64,000 bases of DNA, from contig NZ_CABPSP010000001.1 of NCBI RefSeq assembly GCF_902459765.1, positions 434,001 through 498,000 of the forward strand. The letters are read 5' to 3'. Shown here piece by piece: positions 16,808-26,703 of the stretch (position 1 is its first letter; every line of letters begins with the position of its first letter). A program made the position numbers and the translations under genes. The DNA is from Pandoraea anapnoica. GTDB taxonomy: Bacteria > Pseudomonadota > Gammaproteobacteria > Burkholderiales > Burkholderiaceae. The notes below the pieces were generated by a model that saw only the letters and a list, made by a program, of their open reading frames with translations, made no database searches and had not been told where the DNA came from.

Positions 16808-17716
16808 ATGCAACTGCGATGGCTTGAAGACTTCGTCGAACTGGCACGCACGCGCAGCTTCACGCGGGCGGCGGAGAACCGATTCGTCACGCATCCGGCA
16901 TTCGGTCGACGCATTCGCGCGCTCGAAGAGTGGGTGGGCACGCGTCTCGTCGAGCGGAGCAAACCGCTCGAACTCACGGCCGCTGGTACCGTATTTCTCG
17001 ACGCGGCCACCAACGCGCTCGACATTCTTCACAGCGCTCGCACGCAATTGCAGGACGCCGCGCCTACGCTTGAAAACAACCTGAAGATCGCCACCGGTCG
17101 CACCTTGGCCGCGACGTTCTTCCCGGATTGGTACGACGAGACCGTTTCGCGCATCGGCTTCTTCACGGCTACGCTGTCCACTGGCGGGGCAGAGGAGGCC
17201 ATCCTTCGGCTGGCTGCGGGCGAGGTCGATCTGCTGATCGTCTATTCCAGCGCCCACACGCGGCTGCTGATCGATCAGGACCGTTTCGACTGGCTGAGCG
17301 TGGCGCGCGAGGTGCTGGTGCCGGTCAGTGCGCTCGATGCCAAGGGGCGGGCGAAGTATCGGCTCGCGGCCGGACCGTCACCCATTCCGTGGTTGGCATT
17401 CACCCGTACGCTGACGCTGCGCGCCGTGCTCGCGCGGCATCTCGCGGAGATGCCGAACCGTCCGACGCTCAAGCCGGTTTATCAGGCCGATTCATACGAA
17501 GCGATTCTCGCTATGGCGCGGCGCGGTGCGGGCATCGCCTGGCTGCCGCAGCGTCTGGTGGCCGACGACGTCTCACGTGGCACGCTCGCCATCGTCGGCG
17601 GAAAGGACTGGCAGATCGGCTTCGACATCGCGCTCTACCGGCGTCGCCATCAGCCGCACCACGTGCTCGACGCCATCTGGCAGAGCGCGCGCCTTGCCGC
17701 TGGCGAAGACGCCTGA
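16808..17716 (+). CDS. LysR-family transcriptional regulator
   Basis: A 302-residue LysR regulator. The helix-turn-helix is in LEDFVELARTRSFTRAAENRFVTHPAFGRRIRALEEWVG; FVTHPAFGRRIRALE is the DNA-reading helix variant typical of the HTH_1 group with H-P-A in place of Q-S-A. The effector domain follows residue 90 (LKIATGRTLAATFFPDWY) and ends with GIAWLPQRLVADD. GAGGAGG lies 7 bases before the ATG. It stands 95 bases after ruvA and converges on the MerR gene 9 bases away. No adjacent divergent target is present, so its regulon is unknown. Confidence 0.87.
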   Translation: MQLRWLEDFVELARTRSFTRAAENRFVTHPAFGRRIRALEEWVGTRLVERSKPLELTAAGTVFLDAATNALDILHSARTQLQDAAPTLENNLKIATGRTLAATFFPDWYDETVSRIGFFTATLSTGGAEEAILRLAAGEVDLLIVYSSAHTRLLIDQDRFDWLSVAREVLVPVSALDAKGRAKYRLAAGPSPIPWLAFTRTLTLRAVLARHLAEMPNRPTLKPVYQADSYEAILAMARRGAGIAWLPQRLVADDVSRGTLAIVGGKDWQIGFDIALYRRRHQPHHVLDAIWQSARLAAGEDA

Positions 17717-17725
17717 TCGTGCGGC

Positions 17726-18790
17726 TTACCTCACGCTCATCGCCGCCGCCACGCCCTGCTTCACGTATTCCAGCAGGGGCATGTCGATGAACGACCCTTC
17801 CATCAGTTCGGGTTCGAGACGATGTGCTTCGCGGATCTTCATATGCGTGGCGGGGTTGTCTCCGGCGTAGGAGCGGAAGTACGTCAGCCATTGACGGATG
17901 AGCGCCTGCACTTCCGGCGCCTCGGGCGGCGTGCCAGCTTCCATTTGGTCGCGCATCGCCCCGATGAGGATTGGCCAGTCGTTGGTATGGTTGAGGTAAT
18001 TGGCCGCGAGGAAGCGGTATTCGGCGTCGTCGAGATACTTTCGGTAGATCCGCAGCTTGCTCTGTCCGAAAGCTTCCTTGACGTACTGCATCACATCGTT
18101 TGTGATGCCCGTCTGCGATTGCATCGACGGCTCGCTGAGGTGCATCAGATTGAGCTTGGCGAGCAGACGCGCATCTCCGCCCGTATCGCGCTTGATCATC
18201 GCCATCCACCGGCGAGCGACCGCCTGCGCCGTCTCTCCCGTCGAGGGCTCACCCCGTGCTATCAGATCCCTCACCTCGGCCACGATGGCTGGCCAGTCGG
18301 ATTCGTGCGCCTGCTTGTTCTGATACAGCGGGAAGCGGGCGAGTTCGTCTTGCGAGAAGTATTTGTCGTACATGTTCATCAGCTCCAGCGTCGACAACCA
18401 TTCGGCAAGTTCCGGGGCTTCGCCCGACGCCAACTGCGATTGCAGTCGGACGAGGCGTTCGCGCAGGCGGCTCGCATCGTCGATCTGATGCGTGAGCATG
18501 TCGATCTGTCGCGCGATAAGCGCATCAAGCCCGTCATAGGCGCTTTGCCTGTCGCTGCTGCCGTTCGATGCATCCCGGCTTGCCAGCCATTGGCCGATGT
18601 CGGCGAGCGACATACCGAAGCGACGCAGCGCCTGAATCTCATGCAGACGGGCGATGTCGCTCAGGTCATAGAGTCGATAACCGGCATCGGAGCGCGCCGA
18701 AGGCGGGAGCAGGCCGAGCGTGTCGTAGTGGTGAAGCGCGCGCACCGTCAGGCCGCTACGTTTGGCTAATTCACCGACTTTGAGCCGCAT
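17726..18790 (-). CDS. MerR-family regulator with TipAS-type ligand domain
   Basis: A 354-residue regulator. The N-terminal MerR winged helix is MRLKVGELAKRSGLTVRALHHYDTLGLL, followed by SARSDAGYRLYDLSDIARLHEIQALRRFGMSL and a dimerising coiled coil to about residue 120. The long C-terminal part contains two copies of an all-helical TipAS-like module, each with a W-x-x-(I/L)-x-x-x-(V/M)-R segment (DWPAIVAEVRDLIARGEP; DWPILIGAMRDQMEAGTP). TipA-type proteins bind thiopeptides or other hydrophobic drugs and activate their own promoter. A matching operator is visible just upstream. Ligand and wider targets are unknown. Confidence 0.88.
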   Translation of the reverse strand: MRLKVGELAKRSGLTVRALHHYDTLGLLPPSARSDAGYRLYDLSDIARLHEIQALRRFGMSLADIGQWLASRDASNGSSDRQSAYDGLDALIARQIDMLTHQIDDASRLRERLVRLQSQLASGEAPELAEWLSTLELMNMYDKYFSQDELARFPLYQNKQAHESDWPAIVAEVRDLIARGEPSTGETAQAVARRWMAMIKRDTGGDARLLAKLNLMHLSEPSMQSQTGITNDVMQYVKEAFGQSKLRIYRKYLDDAEYRFLAANYLNHTNDWPILIGAMRDQMEAGTPPEAPEVQALIRQWLTYFRSYAGDNPATHMKIREAHRLEPELMEGSFIDMPLLEYVKQGVAAAMSVR

Positions 18791-18821
18791 GGAAACTCCC
18801 GTGATCTTCTGGCGTGTGACA

Positions 18822-18852
18822 AGGCTGAAGCCTCACGCAACGTGAGGGTCAA
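18822..18852 (-). promoter_or_regulatory. MerR-type promoter and operator
   Basis: On the minus strand a -35 element TTGACC (18847-18852) is followed by the perfect repeat CCTCACG-N3-CGTGAGG (18831-18847). A 19-base spacer then leads to a weak -10 (CAGCCT, 18822-18827). A palindrome inside an over-long 19-base spacer is the hallmark of MerR-activated promoters. The half-site is close to the SoxR/TipA type that I know (CCTCA...TGAGG). It lies about 40 bases upstream of the MerR start codon and predicts autoactivation. Confidence 0.82.
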
Positions 18853-18950
18853 GCGATTTTAAGCGGGACGGGGGGATGTGTGGCTCTCACCGGACGTGGT
18901 GGAATTCAAGACGTTGCGCGTCTTGCGCAAAGCGCAGGCCTGAAAGCAAA

Positions 18951-18972
18951 GGAGGCGCAATATTGCGCCTCC
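18951..18972 (-). terminator. Terminator of the MHS transporter gene
   Basis: A 22-bp perfect palindrome (GGAGGCGCAAT and its complement) followed on the minus strand by TTTGCTTTC. It begins 29 bases after the transporter stop codon and separates that gene from the MerR gene, which has its own promoter. Confidence 0.75.
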
Positions 18973-19000
18973 CTCGTATTACCGCTGTATCAGCACACGA

Positions 19001-20320
19001 TCAATGCTCGTGATGCAGATACTTCGCCTGACGCGGCAGGCGCAAGCTCACAACGAATGCCAGCACCATCATGCCGGTGACGTACCAGTAGAACGTCGGC
19101 TCCATGCCCGCCTTCTTCAGACCCAGCGCCACATACTCTGCCGAGCCACCGAAGATCGCGTTGGCGACCGCGTAGGCCAGCCCCACGCCCAGTGCGCGCA
19201 CCTCGATCGGGAACATCTCGGCCTTCACGATGCCGCTGATCGACGTATAGAAGCTCACAATGGCAAGCGCCAGACAGATCAGCACGCCCGCAGCGATCGG
19301 GCTTTGCACCGTCTTGAGCGCCGTCAGGATCGGTACCGTGGCGATGGCGCCGAGTGCACCGAACAGCAGCATGTTGTTGCGACGGCCAATCTTGTCCGAG
19401 AGCATGCCGAAGATCGGCTGCATGCACATGTACACGAACAGGCAGACGGTCATGATGTAGCTCGCCGTCTTGATCGGCATGCCCGCGGTGTTCACCAGAT
19501 ACTTCTGCATATAAGTGGTGAACGTGTAGAAGATCAGCGAACCGCCAGCCGTATAGCCCAGCACGGTGAAGAACGCGGCCTTGTGATGACGGAACAGACC
19601 GGCGATGGAACCTGCATCGCGGTTGTTTCGGCTCGCGCTCGTCGACGTCTCGTGCAGCGTACGACGCAGCATCAGTGCCACCACCGCCGTGATCGCGCCG
19701 ACCACGAACGGAATACGCCAGCCCCACGCCTTGAGTTCGGCTTCGCTGAGCAACTGCTGAAGAATCACAACCACGAGCACCGCGAGCAACTGACCGCCGA
19801 TGAGCGTGACGTACTGGAACGACGAGAAGAAGCCGCGACGGCCCTTGAGCGCCACTTCACTCATGTACGTTGCCGTCGTGCCGTATTCGCCACCAACCGA
19901 CAGACCTTGCAGCAAACGCGCGAACAGCAGCAGCGCGGGCGCCCAGTTGCCGATGCTGGCGTACGTCGGCAGCGCAGCGATCAGCAGCGAGCCCAGGCAC
20001 ATCATCATCACGGAGATGACCATCGAGTTCTTCCGGCCATTACGGTCGGCAATACGGCCAAAGATCCAGCCGCCGATGGGGCGCATCAGGAAGCCGGCCG
20101 CGAACACGCCAGCCGTGTTGAGCAACTGTGCGGTCGGGTCCGAGCTGGGGAAGAACGCAGGCGCGAAGTAGATCGCGCAGAAGGCATAGATGTAAAAGTC
20201 GAACCACTCGACCAGATTCCCGGACGACGCCGCGACAATTGCGAACACGCGTTTGCGGACTTCTTCGGGGGTGGGTGGCTTGTTGTCGATTCCGGCGTTG
20301 GATGTAGCTGTGTCTCTCAT
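19001..20320 (-). CDS. MFS transporter, MHS family (KgtP-like)
   Basis: Inner-membrane proton symporter of the metabolite:H+ symporter family, 439 residues with 12 predicted helices. Family marks are [27 protein letters not shown] in helix 1, [17 protein letters not shown] in loop 2-3, [20 protein letters not shown] in helix 4, and [14 protein letters not shown] in loop 8-9. This group imports dicarboxylates such as 2-oxoglutarate. The start [10 protein letters not shown] is chosen because it gives the family length; ribosome sites are weak for all candidates (20341 and 20404 are alternatives). It stands alone, divergent from a hydroxyacid dehydrogenase; substrate is uncertain. Confidence 0.87.
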   Translation of the reverse strand: MRDTATSNAGIDNKPPTPEEVRKRVFAIVAASSGNLVEWFDFYIYAFCAIYFAPAFFPSSDPTAQLLNTAGVFAAGFLMRPIGGWIFGRIADRNGRKNSMVISVMMMCLGSLLIAALPTYASIGNWAPALLLFARLLQGLSVGGEYGTTATYMSEVALKGRRGFFSSFQYVTLIGGQLLAVLVVVILQQLLSEAELKAWGWRIPFVVGAITAVVALMLRRTLHETSTSASRNNRDAGSIAGLFRHHKAAFFTVLGYTAGGSLIFYTFTTYMQKYLVNTAGMPIKTASYIMTVCLFVYMCMQPIFGMLSDKIGRRNNMLLFGALGAIATVPILTALKTVQSPIAAGVLICLALAIVSFYTSISGIVKAEMFPIEVRALGVGLAYAVANAIFGGSAEYVALGLKKAGMEPTFYWYVTGMMVLAFVVSLRLPRQAKYLHHEH

Positions 20321-20865
20321 TTCTACTGACGATGGGGGCATCGCATTGATAACTACGTTTACAACATGACGCAGATCCGCTCGTTCGCCTCGATAACACT
20401 TCATATACGAAGGAATAAGCTTATCGCGTCGCGGGGGCGGGCCAACTATAGCGGGTCACAGCGGGAACAGACAATGCCCGGACGCCGGATTGATTATTGT
20501 GAATATAGAAACAATCGGGTGAATTGTTGCGTCGCAGCATGGTGATGACGCCCGCCGGGCGGTCGTTTGCGCAACGTTTTGAGCGTTTCGGCAGATGGGA
20601 CGAAGCCCTGAAAATCCCCAAAATATTTTTACGCACGGGAAGTGACCCGATGTATCGGCGGTTCCCGTCCGGTGAGATCGCGCCCGGGCGGTGTCATCCG
20701 CACGACCTTATGCTTCGCCGCCGACGTGCATTCCCGTCGTGTCGTCATAAGCTATTCGATAACAAATGCTTAGTGGCGCGCGACACGCCCGGTAGGATGG
20801 GCTGCCGCTCTCTCCTGAAGCCCTGGCGTCCGACGTACCGACGCGAGGCACCCTCCCCCGAAGTC
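20321..20865. promoter_or_regulatory. Non-coding divergent gap
   Basis: About 545 bases between the MHS transporter and the dehydrogenase. Frames cross it but lack a ribosome site or recognisable protein. It is AT-richer than its neighbours around 20400-20530 and 20740-20770 and must hold both promoters. Possible half-sites for the downstream GntR regulator (ATTCGATAACAAAT around 20755) cannot be confirmed by eye. Confidence 0.45.
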
Positions 20866-21813
20866 ATGCAAGGCGACACGTTATTGATCAAGTCGGGCGG
20901 CGCTGCCGCCCTGACCGAATGGCAACACCATTTCGCGCGGCTGATGCCGGGCCTGCGCGTGTACGGCTGGGACGATCCGTTCGTCGATGCGCGCAACGTC
21001 AAGTACGCGCTCGTCTATCAGCCCGATCATGGACGTCTCGCCCACTACCCGCGCTTGAGACTGATCCTTAGCGCGGCGGCGGGCGTCGATCACATTCTGG
21101 CCGATCCTGCCTTGCCCACAGGGGTGCCCATCGTGCGCATGGTGACGGACGAAACGCGCGAGCGCATGAGCGACTTCGTCGCGTTCGCTGCACTGGCCAT
21201 CGTTCGGGATATACCGGCGCTGATCACTGCGCAGCGCGACGGACGCTGGGCTAACGACCTCACCGGACGCCTCGCACGCGACACACGCGTGAGTGTGCTC
21301 GGACTCGGCGAGTTGGGAAGTGCCGTCGCCACGCGTCTGCGCGCGAACGGCTTTCAGGTGAACGGCTGGGCGAGGACGCCGCGATCGCTGGCAGGCGTCA
21401 AAGTCTTTGCGGGCGAAGCGCAGCTCGACGCGTTGCTCGCCGAGACCGACATTCTCGTGAATCTGCTGCCCGATACCCATGCAACGCGAGGCATTCTCGG
21501 GCGTAAGCTGTTTGCGCAACTTCCGGCCGGGGCCAGTCTGATACAGGTCGGACGCGGCGTGCATCTCGACCGGCAGGCGCTGCTCGATGCGCTCGATAGC
21601 GGCCGTCTGCGCTCAGCGGTCGTCGATGTCTTCGACGTCGAACCGTTACCATCGGACGACGCGCTGCGCCGTCACCCGAAGGTCCTCGTTACGCCGCACA
21701 TCGCGTCGACGGTGTCGTATGCGGCGAGAGCACGTCAGGTGGCCGACGTGCTCGGCGCACATCTGCGCGGCGCACCGTTGCCATTCGTCTACGACGCCGA
21801 AAGAGGGTACTGA
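20866..21813 (+). CDS. Glyoxylate/hydroxypyruvate reductase A-like dehydrogenase
   Basis: A 315-residue D-2-hydroxyacid dehydrogenase of the GhrA type, reducing glyoxylate, hydroxypyruvate or related 2-oxoacids with NADPH. It has the short N-terminal domain typical of GhrA. Other marks are LSAAAGVDHIL, the Rossmann loop GLGELGSAVATRLR, catalytic Arg in QVGRGVHLD, Glu in DVFDVEPLP and His in VTPHIASTVSYAA. ATG 20866 gives the normal GhrA length; the frame is open 114 codons further upstream but that part lacks homology. The next gene starts 5 bases after the stop, so the two form an operon with a GntR regulator. Confidence 0.85.
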   Translation: MQGDTLLIKSGGAAALTEWQHHFARLMPGLRVYGWDDPFVDARNVKYALVYQPDHGRLAHYPRLRLILSAAAGVDHILADPALPTGVPIVRMVTDETRERMSDFVAFAALAIVRDIPALITAQRDGRWANDLTGRLARDTRVSVLGLGELGSAVATRLRANGFQVNGWARTPRSLAGVKVFAGEAQLDALLAETDILVNLLPDTHATRGILGRKLFAQLPAGASLIQVGRGVHLDRQALLDALDSGRLRSAVVDVFDVEPLPSDDALRRHPKVLVTPHIASTVSYAARARQVADVLGAHLRGAPLPFVYDAERGY

Positions 21814-21818
21814 ACATC

Positions 21819-22550
21819 ATGGTTCCCGCCTCCCGCGACACCGAGGACACCGTTGCGATTGCACGCGGCGACGATGCCTACGAACGCATCCGGCACGATG
21901 TGCTGACTTGCGTCATCATGCCGGGCGCCATCATCACCGAGGCGGAGCTGATGCGTCGCTACGACATTGCGCGCACGAGTTGCCGCGTGGCGCTGGTGCG
22001 GCTGGTCCACGAGGGATTCGCGCGCGCCATCCCGCGACAGGGGTATCGGATCTCGCCGGTCACGCTGGCGGACGTCGAGGAGATTTTCAACTTGCGAGGG
22101 CAACTTGAACCGATGGCCGCGCGTCTGGCGTGCGGCAACGTCGACACCGAGCTCTTGCAACGACTTAACGAAGCGTGCGAGGTGCCATTTGCGCATGAAC
22201 CCATCGACCATCAGATCGAGTGGTTTCTGCACACGAACCGCAAATTCCATCTGACGATTGCTGCGGCAAGTGGCAACGCACGTCTGTACCGCACGCTGGC
22301 CGGTCTCATGGACGACATGGCCCGTCTCGTCTCACTGGGTTTCGGGGTGCAGGGCATCCGGCCGCGCATCGAACACGATCACGAGAGCATCATCTCCGCG
22401 CTCGTGACGGGCAACGCGCCGCGCGCCGAAGCGCTCGCACGTCAGCACATCGAAACCTTCCTCCAACAGACGAAAGAGCACGTGTTCGCGAGCCTGTCGG
22501 CGTCGGGCACATGGTTGCCCTATCTGTCCATTGCCGATCTGCGTAAGTAG
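21819..22550 (+). CDS. GntR-family regulator, FadR/FCD subfamily
   Basis: A 243-residue regulator. The N-terminal winged helix (residues about 15-80) has AYERIRHDVLTCVIMPGAIITEAELMRRYDIARTSCRVALVRL; the C-terminal all-helical FCD domain binds a carboxylate ligand, often through a metal. Candidate metal histidines are in WFLHTNRKFHLTI, IEHDHESII and ARQHIETF. It is co-transcribed with the GhrA-like dehydrogenase and probably represses that unit in response to a 2-oxo- or hydroxyacid. The recognition helix has SCRVAL where many relatives have PVREAL. It converges on the ABC ATPase gene 14 bases away. Confidence 0.87.
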   Translation: MVPASRDTEDTVAIARGDDAYERIRHDVLTCVIMPGAIITEAELMRRYDIARTSCRVALVRLVHEGFARAIPRQGYRISPVTLADVEEIFNLRGQLEPMAARLACGNVDTELLQRLNEACEVPFAHEPIDHQIEWFLHTNRKFHLTIAAASGNARLYRTLAGLMDDMARLVSLGFGVQGIRPRIEHDHESIISALVTGNAPRAEALARQHIETFLQQTKEHVFASLSASGTWLPYLSIADLRK

Positions 22551-22564
22551 CGAGTGGTCGGAAG

Positions 22565-24238
22565 TCAGGCGGCAGACAGGGCCTGTGTGTCATTGCGAAG
22601 CTCGCGATTGCGGCCGGGAATCGCGTCGAGCAGCGCACGCGTGTACGGGTGCGAAGGCGCACGGAAGATCGCCGCCGTATCGCCATATTCGACCACGCTG
22701 CCCGATTTCATGACGGCGAGCGTGTCGCACAGTTGCGCGGCGATGCGCAGATCGTGCGTAATGAAAATCATCGACAGACCCAATTCGGCCTTCAACCTGG
22801 CGAGCAGTCGCAGCACTTGCGCCTGTACGGAGACGTCTAGCGCAGAGACGGGTTCGTCCGCGACCAGTACCTTCGGACGCATCGCGAGCGCTCGCGCCAG
22901 TCCGATGCGCTGACGTTGACCGCCAGAGAACTCGTGAGGGAAGCGGTCGAGCGAGTCTGCGCTCAGGCCGACGAGTTTGAACAGTTCGAGCGCATGCGCA
23001 TACGCCTGACCCGGTGGCTCGCCGCGGGCTATCGGCCCCTGCGTGACGATGTCTCCGACGCGCCGACGCGGGTTGAGCGAGCTGAACGGGTCCTGAAATA
23101 CCATCTGAATGTCTTGCGCGTCGCGACGCGACTGCGCATCGAGTGTTCCGTTGGCGAGGTCGATGTCGCGATAGAGAATGCGTCCGGCATCGGGTGTCAT
23201 CAGCCGAAGGATCGAGCGCGCGAGCGTCGACTTGCCGGAGCCACTTTCTCCCACGATCCCCAGCGTCTTGCCGTTGCCGACGTCGAGACTAACGTCGCGC
23301 AACGCAGCCGTGCAGGCGTGCGTCTTCTTGCTGAGCCAGCTACGTTTCGCGTAGGTCTTTTGGACCTGCTCGATCCGTAACACGGGCGGTGCGGTGTCTT
23401 TCGGTATGGGCAACGTCACACTCTCGCGCGACGAGATCGATGCTGCCGATGGCAATGACGGCACCGCCGCGATCAGCGCGCGCGTGTACTCGTGCGATGG
23501 CCGCCGCAGAATCGTTTGCGCCTCGCCCTGTTCAACGATCTCCCCATGACGCATGACGGCCACGCGGTCTGCGATTTCCGCCACAACACCGAAGTCGTGC
23601 GTGATGAACAGTACGCCGGTCCCTTTGCGCTGTTGCAAGTCGCGAATGAGCGTGAGGATCTGCGCCTGTGTCGTCACGTCGAGCGCCGTTGTCGGTTCGT
23701 CGGCAATCAGCAATTCGGGCTCCAGCGCGAGCGCCATGGCGATCATGGCGCGCTGTCGCTGCCCGCCGGACAACTCGTGAGGATAGCGTTTTGCCGTTTC
23801 GTTCGGCGACGGAATCTGCACAGCGTCGAGCCATTCCAGCGTGCGTGCACGAATGGCGCTACCGGTCAATCGCGTATGCGTGCGATACACCTCGCCGATC
23901 TGGTCGCCGATGGTGCGCAGCGGATTGAGTGCTGTCATCGGTTCCTGAAAGATCATGCCGATGCGCGAACCGCGCCAGCGGCGGCGCTCGGCGTCGGGCA
24001 GCGCCAGCAGGTTGCCTGCGCCTTCCCAAGCGATGCGTCCCGAGCTCACTTGCACACCGGGCGGCAACAGGCCGAGCAGTGCGCTGGCGGTCATCGATTT
24101 GCCCGAGCCGCTTTCCCCGACCATACACAGGATCTCGCCACGCGCGAGCGAGAACGAGATGTCATGAAGCGCGTGCGCGCGATCGGCATTGGGCGGCAGA
24201 TCGAGCGTAAGGTGTTCGACGTCGAGCAAGGGAGTCAT
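22565..24238 (-). CDS. Dual ATP-binding protein of an Opp/Dpp-type ABC importer
   Basis: A 557-residue fusion of the two ATPases (OppD-OppF type, like GsiA). The first half has Walker [13 protein letters not shown], signature [12 protein letters not shown] and Walker [13 protein letters not shown]. The second half has [24 protein letters not shown] and [12 protein letters not shown]. Each half ends with the oligopeptide-transporter C-terminal extension ([26 protein letters not shown]). It powers the importer made by the permeases and binding protein encoded upstream, although a CoA ligase and an SDR are inserted between them on the same strand. All catalytic motifs are intact. Confidence 0.95.
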   Translation of the reverse strand: MTPLLDVEHLTLDLPPNADRAHALHDISFSLARGEILCMVGESGSGKSMTASALLGLLPPGVQVSSGRIAWEGAGNLLALPDAERRRWRGSRIGMIFQEPMTALNPLRTIGDQIGEVYRTHTRLTGSAIRARTLEWLDAVQIPSPNETAKRYPHELSGGQRQRAMIAMALALEPELLIADEPTTALDVTTQAQILTLIRDLQQRKGTGVLFITHDFGVVAEIADRVAVMRHGEIVEQGEAQTILRRPSHEYTRALIAAVPSLPSAASISSRESVTLPIPKDTAPPVLRIEQVQKTYAKRSWLSKKTHACTAALRDVSLDVGNGKTLGIVGESGSGKSTLARSILRLMTPDAGRILYRDIDLANGTLDAQSRRDAQDIQMVFQDPFSSLNPRRRVGDIVTQGPIARGEPPGQAYAHALELFKLVGLSADSLDRFPHEFSGGQRQRIGLARALAMRPKVLVADEPVSALDVSVQAQVLRLLARLKAELGLSMIFITHDLRIAAQLCDTLAVMKSGSVVEYGDTAAIFRAPSHPYTRALLDAIPGRNRELRNDTQALSAA

Positions 24239-24301
24239 TGGACGTGTCCGGGCAGTAGGCGTCAGTTTGGGAGTGCAGTGGGCTTGTGGTGGCGATGGGG
24301 A

Positions 24302-25090
24302 TCAAAGACGCTGACCGCCGCTGGCATCGATGGCTTGTCCCGTGACCCAGCGGGCGGCGTCGCTGGCAAGAAAGGCGACGATGTCCGCGATGTCTCGGGG
24401 TTGTCCGACGCGTCCCAGGGCGACTGTCCGGGCGATGGCCTGACTGGCGACGGGATCGCTCGCGCGCTGGTTCAGATCCGTTGCCGTCGCGCCGGGTAAC
24501 ACGGCGTTGACGGTGATGCCTCGCGCCCCGAGATCGGCCGCCAGCGAAAGCGTCAGTGCTTCGAGGGCGGCCTTGGCGGGGGCGTAGACGCTCATCTCCG
24601 GATAGGCCGCACGTGTCCCGATGGACGAGACGTTGACGATGCGTGCGCCGTCCCCCAGATGCTTCAACGCGTGCTGGATCAGGAAGAACGGCGACTTGAG
24701 GTTGACTTGCAGTACCCGGTCGAAGTCCTCCGGTGTTACTGCGTCGATGCGTGCCCGGAGACCCACGCCAGCGTTGTTCACGAGAATATCCAATTGCGGC
24801 GGTAGGTCGTGTGCCGCCAGGGCGCCGATGAAGCGTTCGACCAGTGCACCTGCGCCGTCCTGCGATGACAGGTCGGCCTGCACCGCAAACGCCCGGGCAC
24901 CGCTCGCACGCAGTTGCGAGACGAGTGTGTCGGCATCGGCGGACGCGGCGTTGTAGTGCACTGCAACGGTCGCGCCACGCGCGGCCAGCGCTGTTGCAAT
25001 GGCGCGGCCAATGCCACGGCTCGCCCCGGTGACAAGGGCGACTTTGCCGTCGAGGCGAATCGGATCCTGAAGGTCGGACAGTTGAGTCAT
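24302..25090 (-). CDS. Short-chain dehydrogenase/reductase
   Basis: A 262-residue classical SDR using NAD(P)H. The cofactor motif is TGASRGIGRAIA, the structural motif NNAGVGLRA, and the catalytic residues are Ser in VNVSSIG and the Tyr-Lys pair in YAPAKAALE. The C-terminal GRVGQPRDIADIVAFLASD and ASGGQRL resemble FabG-like 3-oxoacyl reductases. ATG 25090 overlaps the ligase stop by four bases (ATGA), which argues for coupled translation and against the upstream extension to 25213. In this operon it probably oxidises or reduces a hydroxyacyl or hydroxy-acid intermediate; the substrate is unknown. Confidence 0.88.
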   Translation of the reverse strand: MTQLSDLQDPIRLDGKVALVTGASRGIGRAIATALAARGATVAVHYNAASADADTLVSQLRASGARAFAVQADLSSQDGAGALVERFIGALAAHDLPPQLDILVNNAGVGLRARIDAVTPEDFDRVLQVNLKSPFFLIQHALKHLGDGARIVNVSSIGTRAAYPEMSVYAPAKAALEALTLSLAADLGARGITVNAVLPGATATDLNQRASDPVASQAIARTVALGRVGQPRDIADIVAFLASDAARWVTGQAIDASGGQRL

Positions 25091-26649
25091 GATGCGATGG
25101 TTCCGGTAAGTGAGGCTGAGTTCTGACGTTGATCGCTCCATCCTTGCGTCGCTTCGAGGGATCGCGCCTGTTGGAGCAGGGAATGACGGTCGACCTTGTT
25201 GGTCCCCGCCCACGGCAGCTCGGTGACGAACGCTACACGACGCGGATGCTGATACGCGGGGCCGTTCGCGAGCGCATGCTGTCTGAGCGCCTCGACGCTC
25301 AGCGTGCTGCCGGGCTGACGCACCACGAAGGCGACCGGCACGGCGGCGCGCTCCTCGTCGGGGAGCGGCACCACGCTGGCCTGGCGGACTTCCGGATGCG
25401 CTTCGAGCACTTTCTCCACTTCCACCGGATAGATGTTCTCGCCCGCGCAGACGAACATGTCATCGGCGCGTCCCACGAAATAGAAGAAGCCGTTGGCATC
25501 GCGTCGCATCACGTCGCCGCTGTAGTACCACCCATCACTCAGTACTTGCGCCGATTTCTCCGGCAGACGGTGATATCCGTGCATGACCGCCGGGTTGCGC
25601 ATGCACAGCACGCCCTCGTTGGCGTCGGGACCCTCAACGAGCTTCACCGTATCGGGAAAGAGTGGATAGCCCAGCGCCAGCGGTGGCAGAGGAATGCCAT
25701 CCGGATGCGGGCCAAAGATGCTCGGTCCCGCTTCCGTCGTGCCGTAGCCGTGATGAATATGCGTGTTGGGAAACGCGGCCTGAATGCGGGCAAGCAGGGC
25801 GGCGCTCATCGGTGCGGAGCCGAGCATCAGGCGGGCGAGCGACGAGACGTCGCGACCCGCGAGCGTATGCGGATCTTTCACGATGCGCGCGAACATGGTC
25901 GGTACGGCGGCCAGCACGGTGATGCGGTAGCGCTCCAGCGCGTCGACGTACGTCGACACATCGAAGGACGGCAGGATCACCAGCGTGCCGTTCACGGAGA
26001 ATGCGCGCTTGGCCATGAACAGCCCGTTCATGTGAAACAGCGGCTGCGCAAGTAGGAAACGCTCCGTCGACGGATGTGTCGGTTGGACGTACGTCGCGCC
26101 CAGCGCCCATAGCTGCCCGGCGTGGGTGAGCGGCACGCCTTTCGGTTTGCCCGTCGAGCCCGATGTATAGAGCATTTGTGCGACATCGTCGTGAGCAGGA
26201 CGCACGGCATCGAAATCCGCAAGCTGAATCTGCGCAGCGAAGCCATCTGCACCTTCGTCATCGAAGTCGATGACCGGCACGCGTGCGCTCAGGGCGTCTC
26301 GACGCGGACCGTCGACGAACGCCAGCGAGATGCCCGCATCGTCGATAACGTAATCGAGGATCTCGCGCGATTGCTTGATGTTGATGGGCACCGCGACATA
26401 TCCCCCTCGCATAATGCCGAAGTAGGCGATCAGATATTCCGCGCGATTAAGCGACGCGATCGCGACATGCGCGCCTTGCGGCAGACCGCGCGCACGCAGG
26501 GCCGTCGCCACGCCGTTCGCCAGGCGATCGATGTCGGTGTGCGTGTAGGTGCGCGGGTGGTCGCCGTCGCGCAAGTCGACGATAGCCGCTGCGTCGAGAC
26601 TGAGGGATCGGTCGACGAGGTCGCCGAGGTTATGCCAACGGTGCGTCAT
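25087..26649 (-). CDS. AMP-dependent acyl-CoA synthetase (adenylate-forming ligase)
   Basis: A 520-residue class I adenylate-forming enzyme that activates a carboxylic acid to its AMP ester and then to a CoA thioester. The P-loop is MLYTSGSTGKPKGVPLTH (about residue 160), A5 is HHGYGTTEAGPSIFG, A7 is YYSGDVMRRDANGFFYFVGRADDMF, and the A10 lysine lies in WAGTNKVDRHSL near the C-terminus. The acid is not predictable; relatives act on aryl or medium-chain acids. It sits between permease and ATPase genes of one importer, which suggests it activates the imported acid or its hydrolysis product. Confidence 0.88.
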   Translation of the reverse strand: MTHRWHNLGDLVDRSLSLDAAAIVDLRDGDHPRTYTHTDIDRLANGVATALRARGLPQGAHVAIASLNRAEYLIAYFGIMRGGYVAVPINIKQSREILDYVIDDAGISLAFVDGPRRDALSARVPVIDFDDEGADGFAAQIQLADFDAVRPAHDDVAQMLYTSGSTGKPKGVPLTHAGQLWALGATYVQPTHPSTERFLLAQPLFHMNGLFMAKRAFSVNGTLVILPSFDVSTYVDALERYRITVLAAVPTMFARIVKDPHTLAGRDVSSLARLMLGSAPMSAALLARIQAAFPNTHIHHGYGTTEAGPSIFGPHPDGIPLPPLALGYPLFPDTVKLVEGPDANEGVLCMRNPAVMHGYHRLPEKSAQVLSDGWYYSGDVMRRDANGFFYFVGRADDMFVCAGENIYPVEVEKVLEAHPEVRQASVVPLPDEERAAVPVAFVVRQPGSTLSVEALRQHALANGPAYQHPRRVAFVTELPWAGTNKVDRHSLLQQARSLEATQGWSDQRQNSASLTGTIAS

Positions 26650-26703
26650 AGCGTTTAGTGAAGCAAAAAGTGTTCTTGAGTGGTCGATCGACGGCGCTGG
26701 CGA

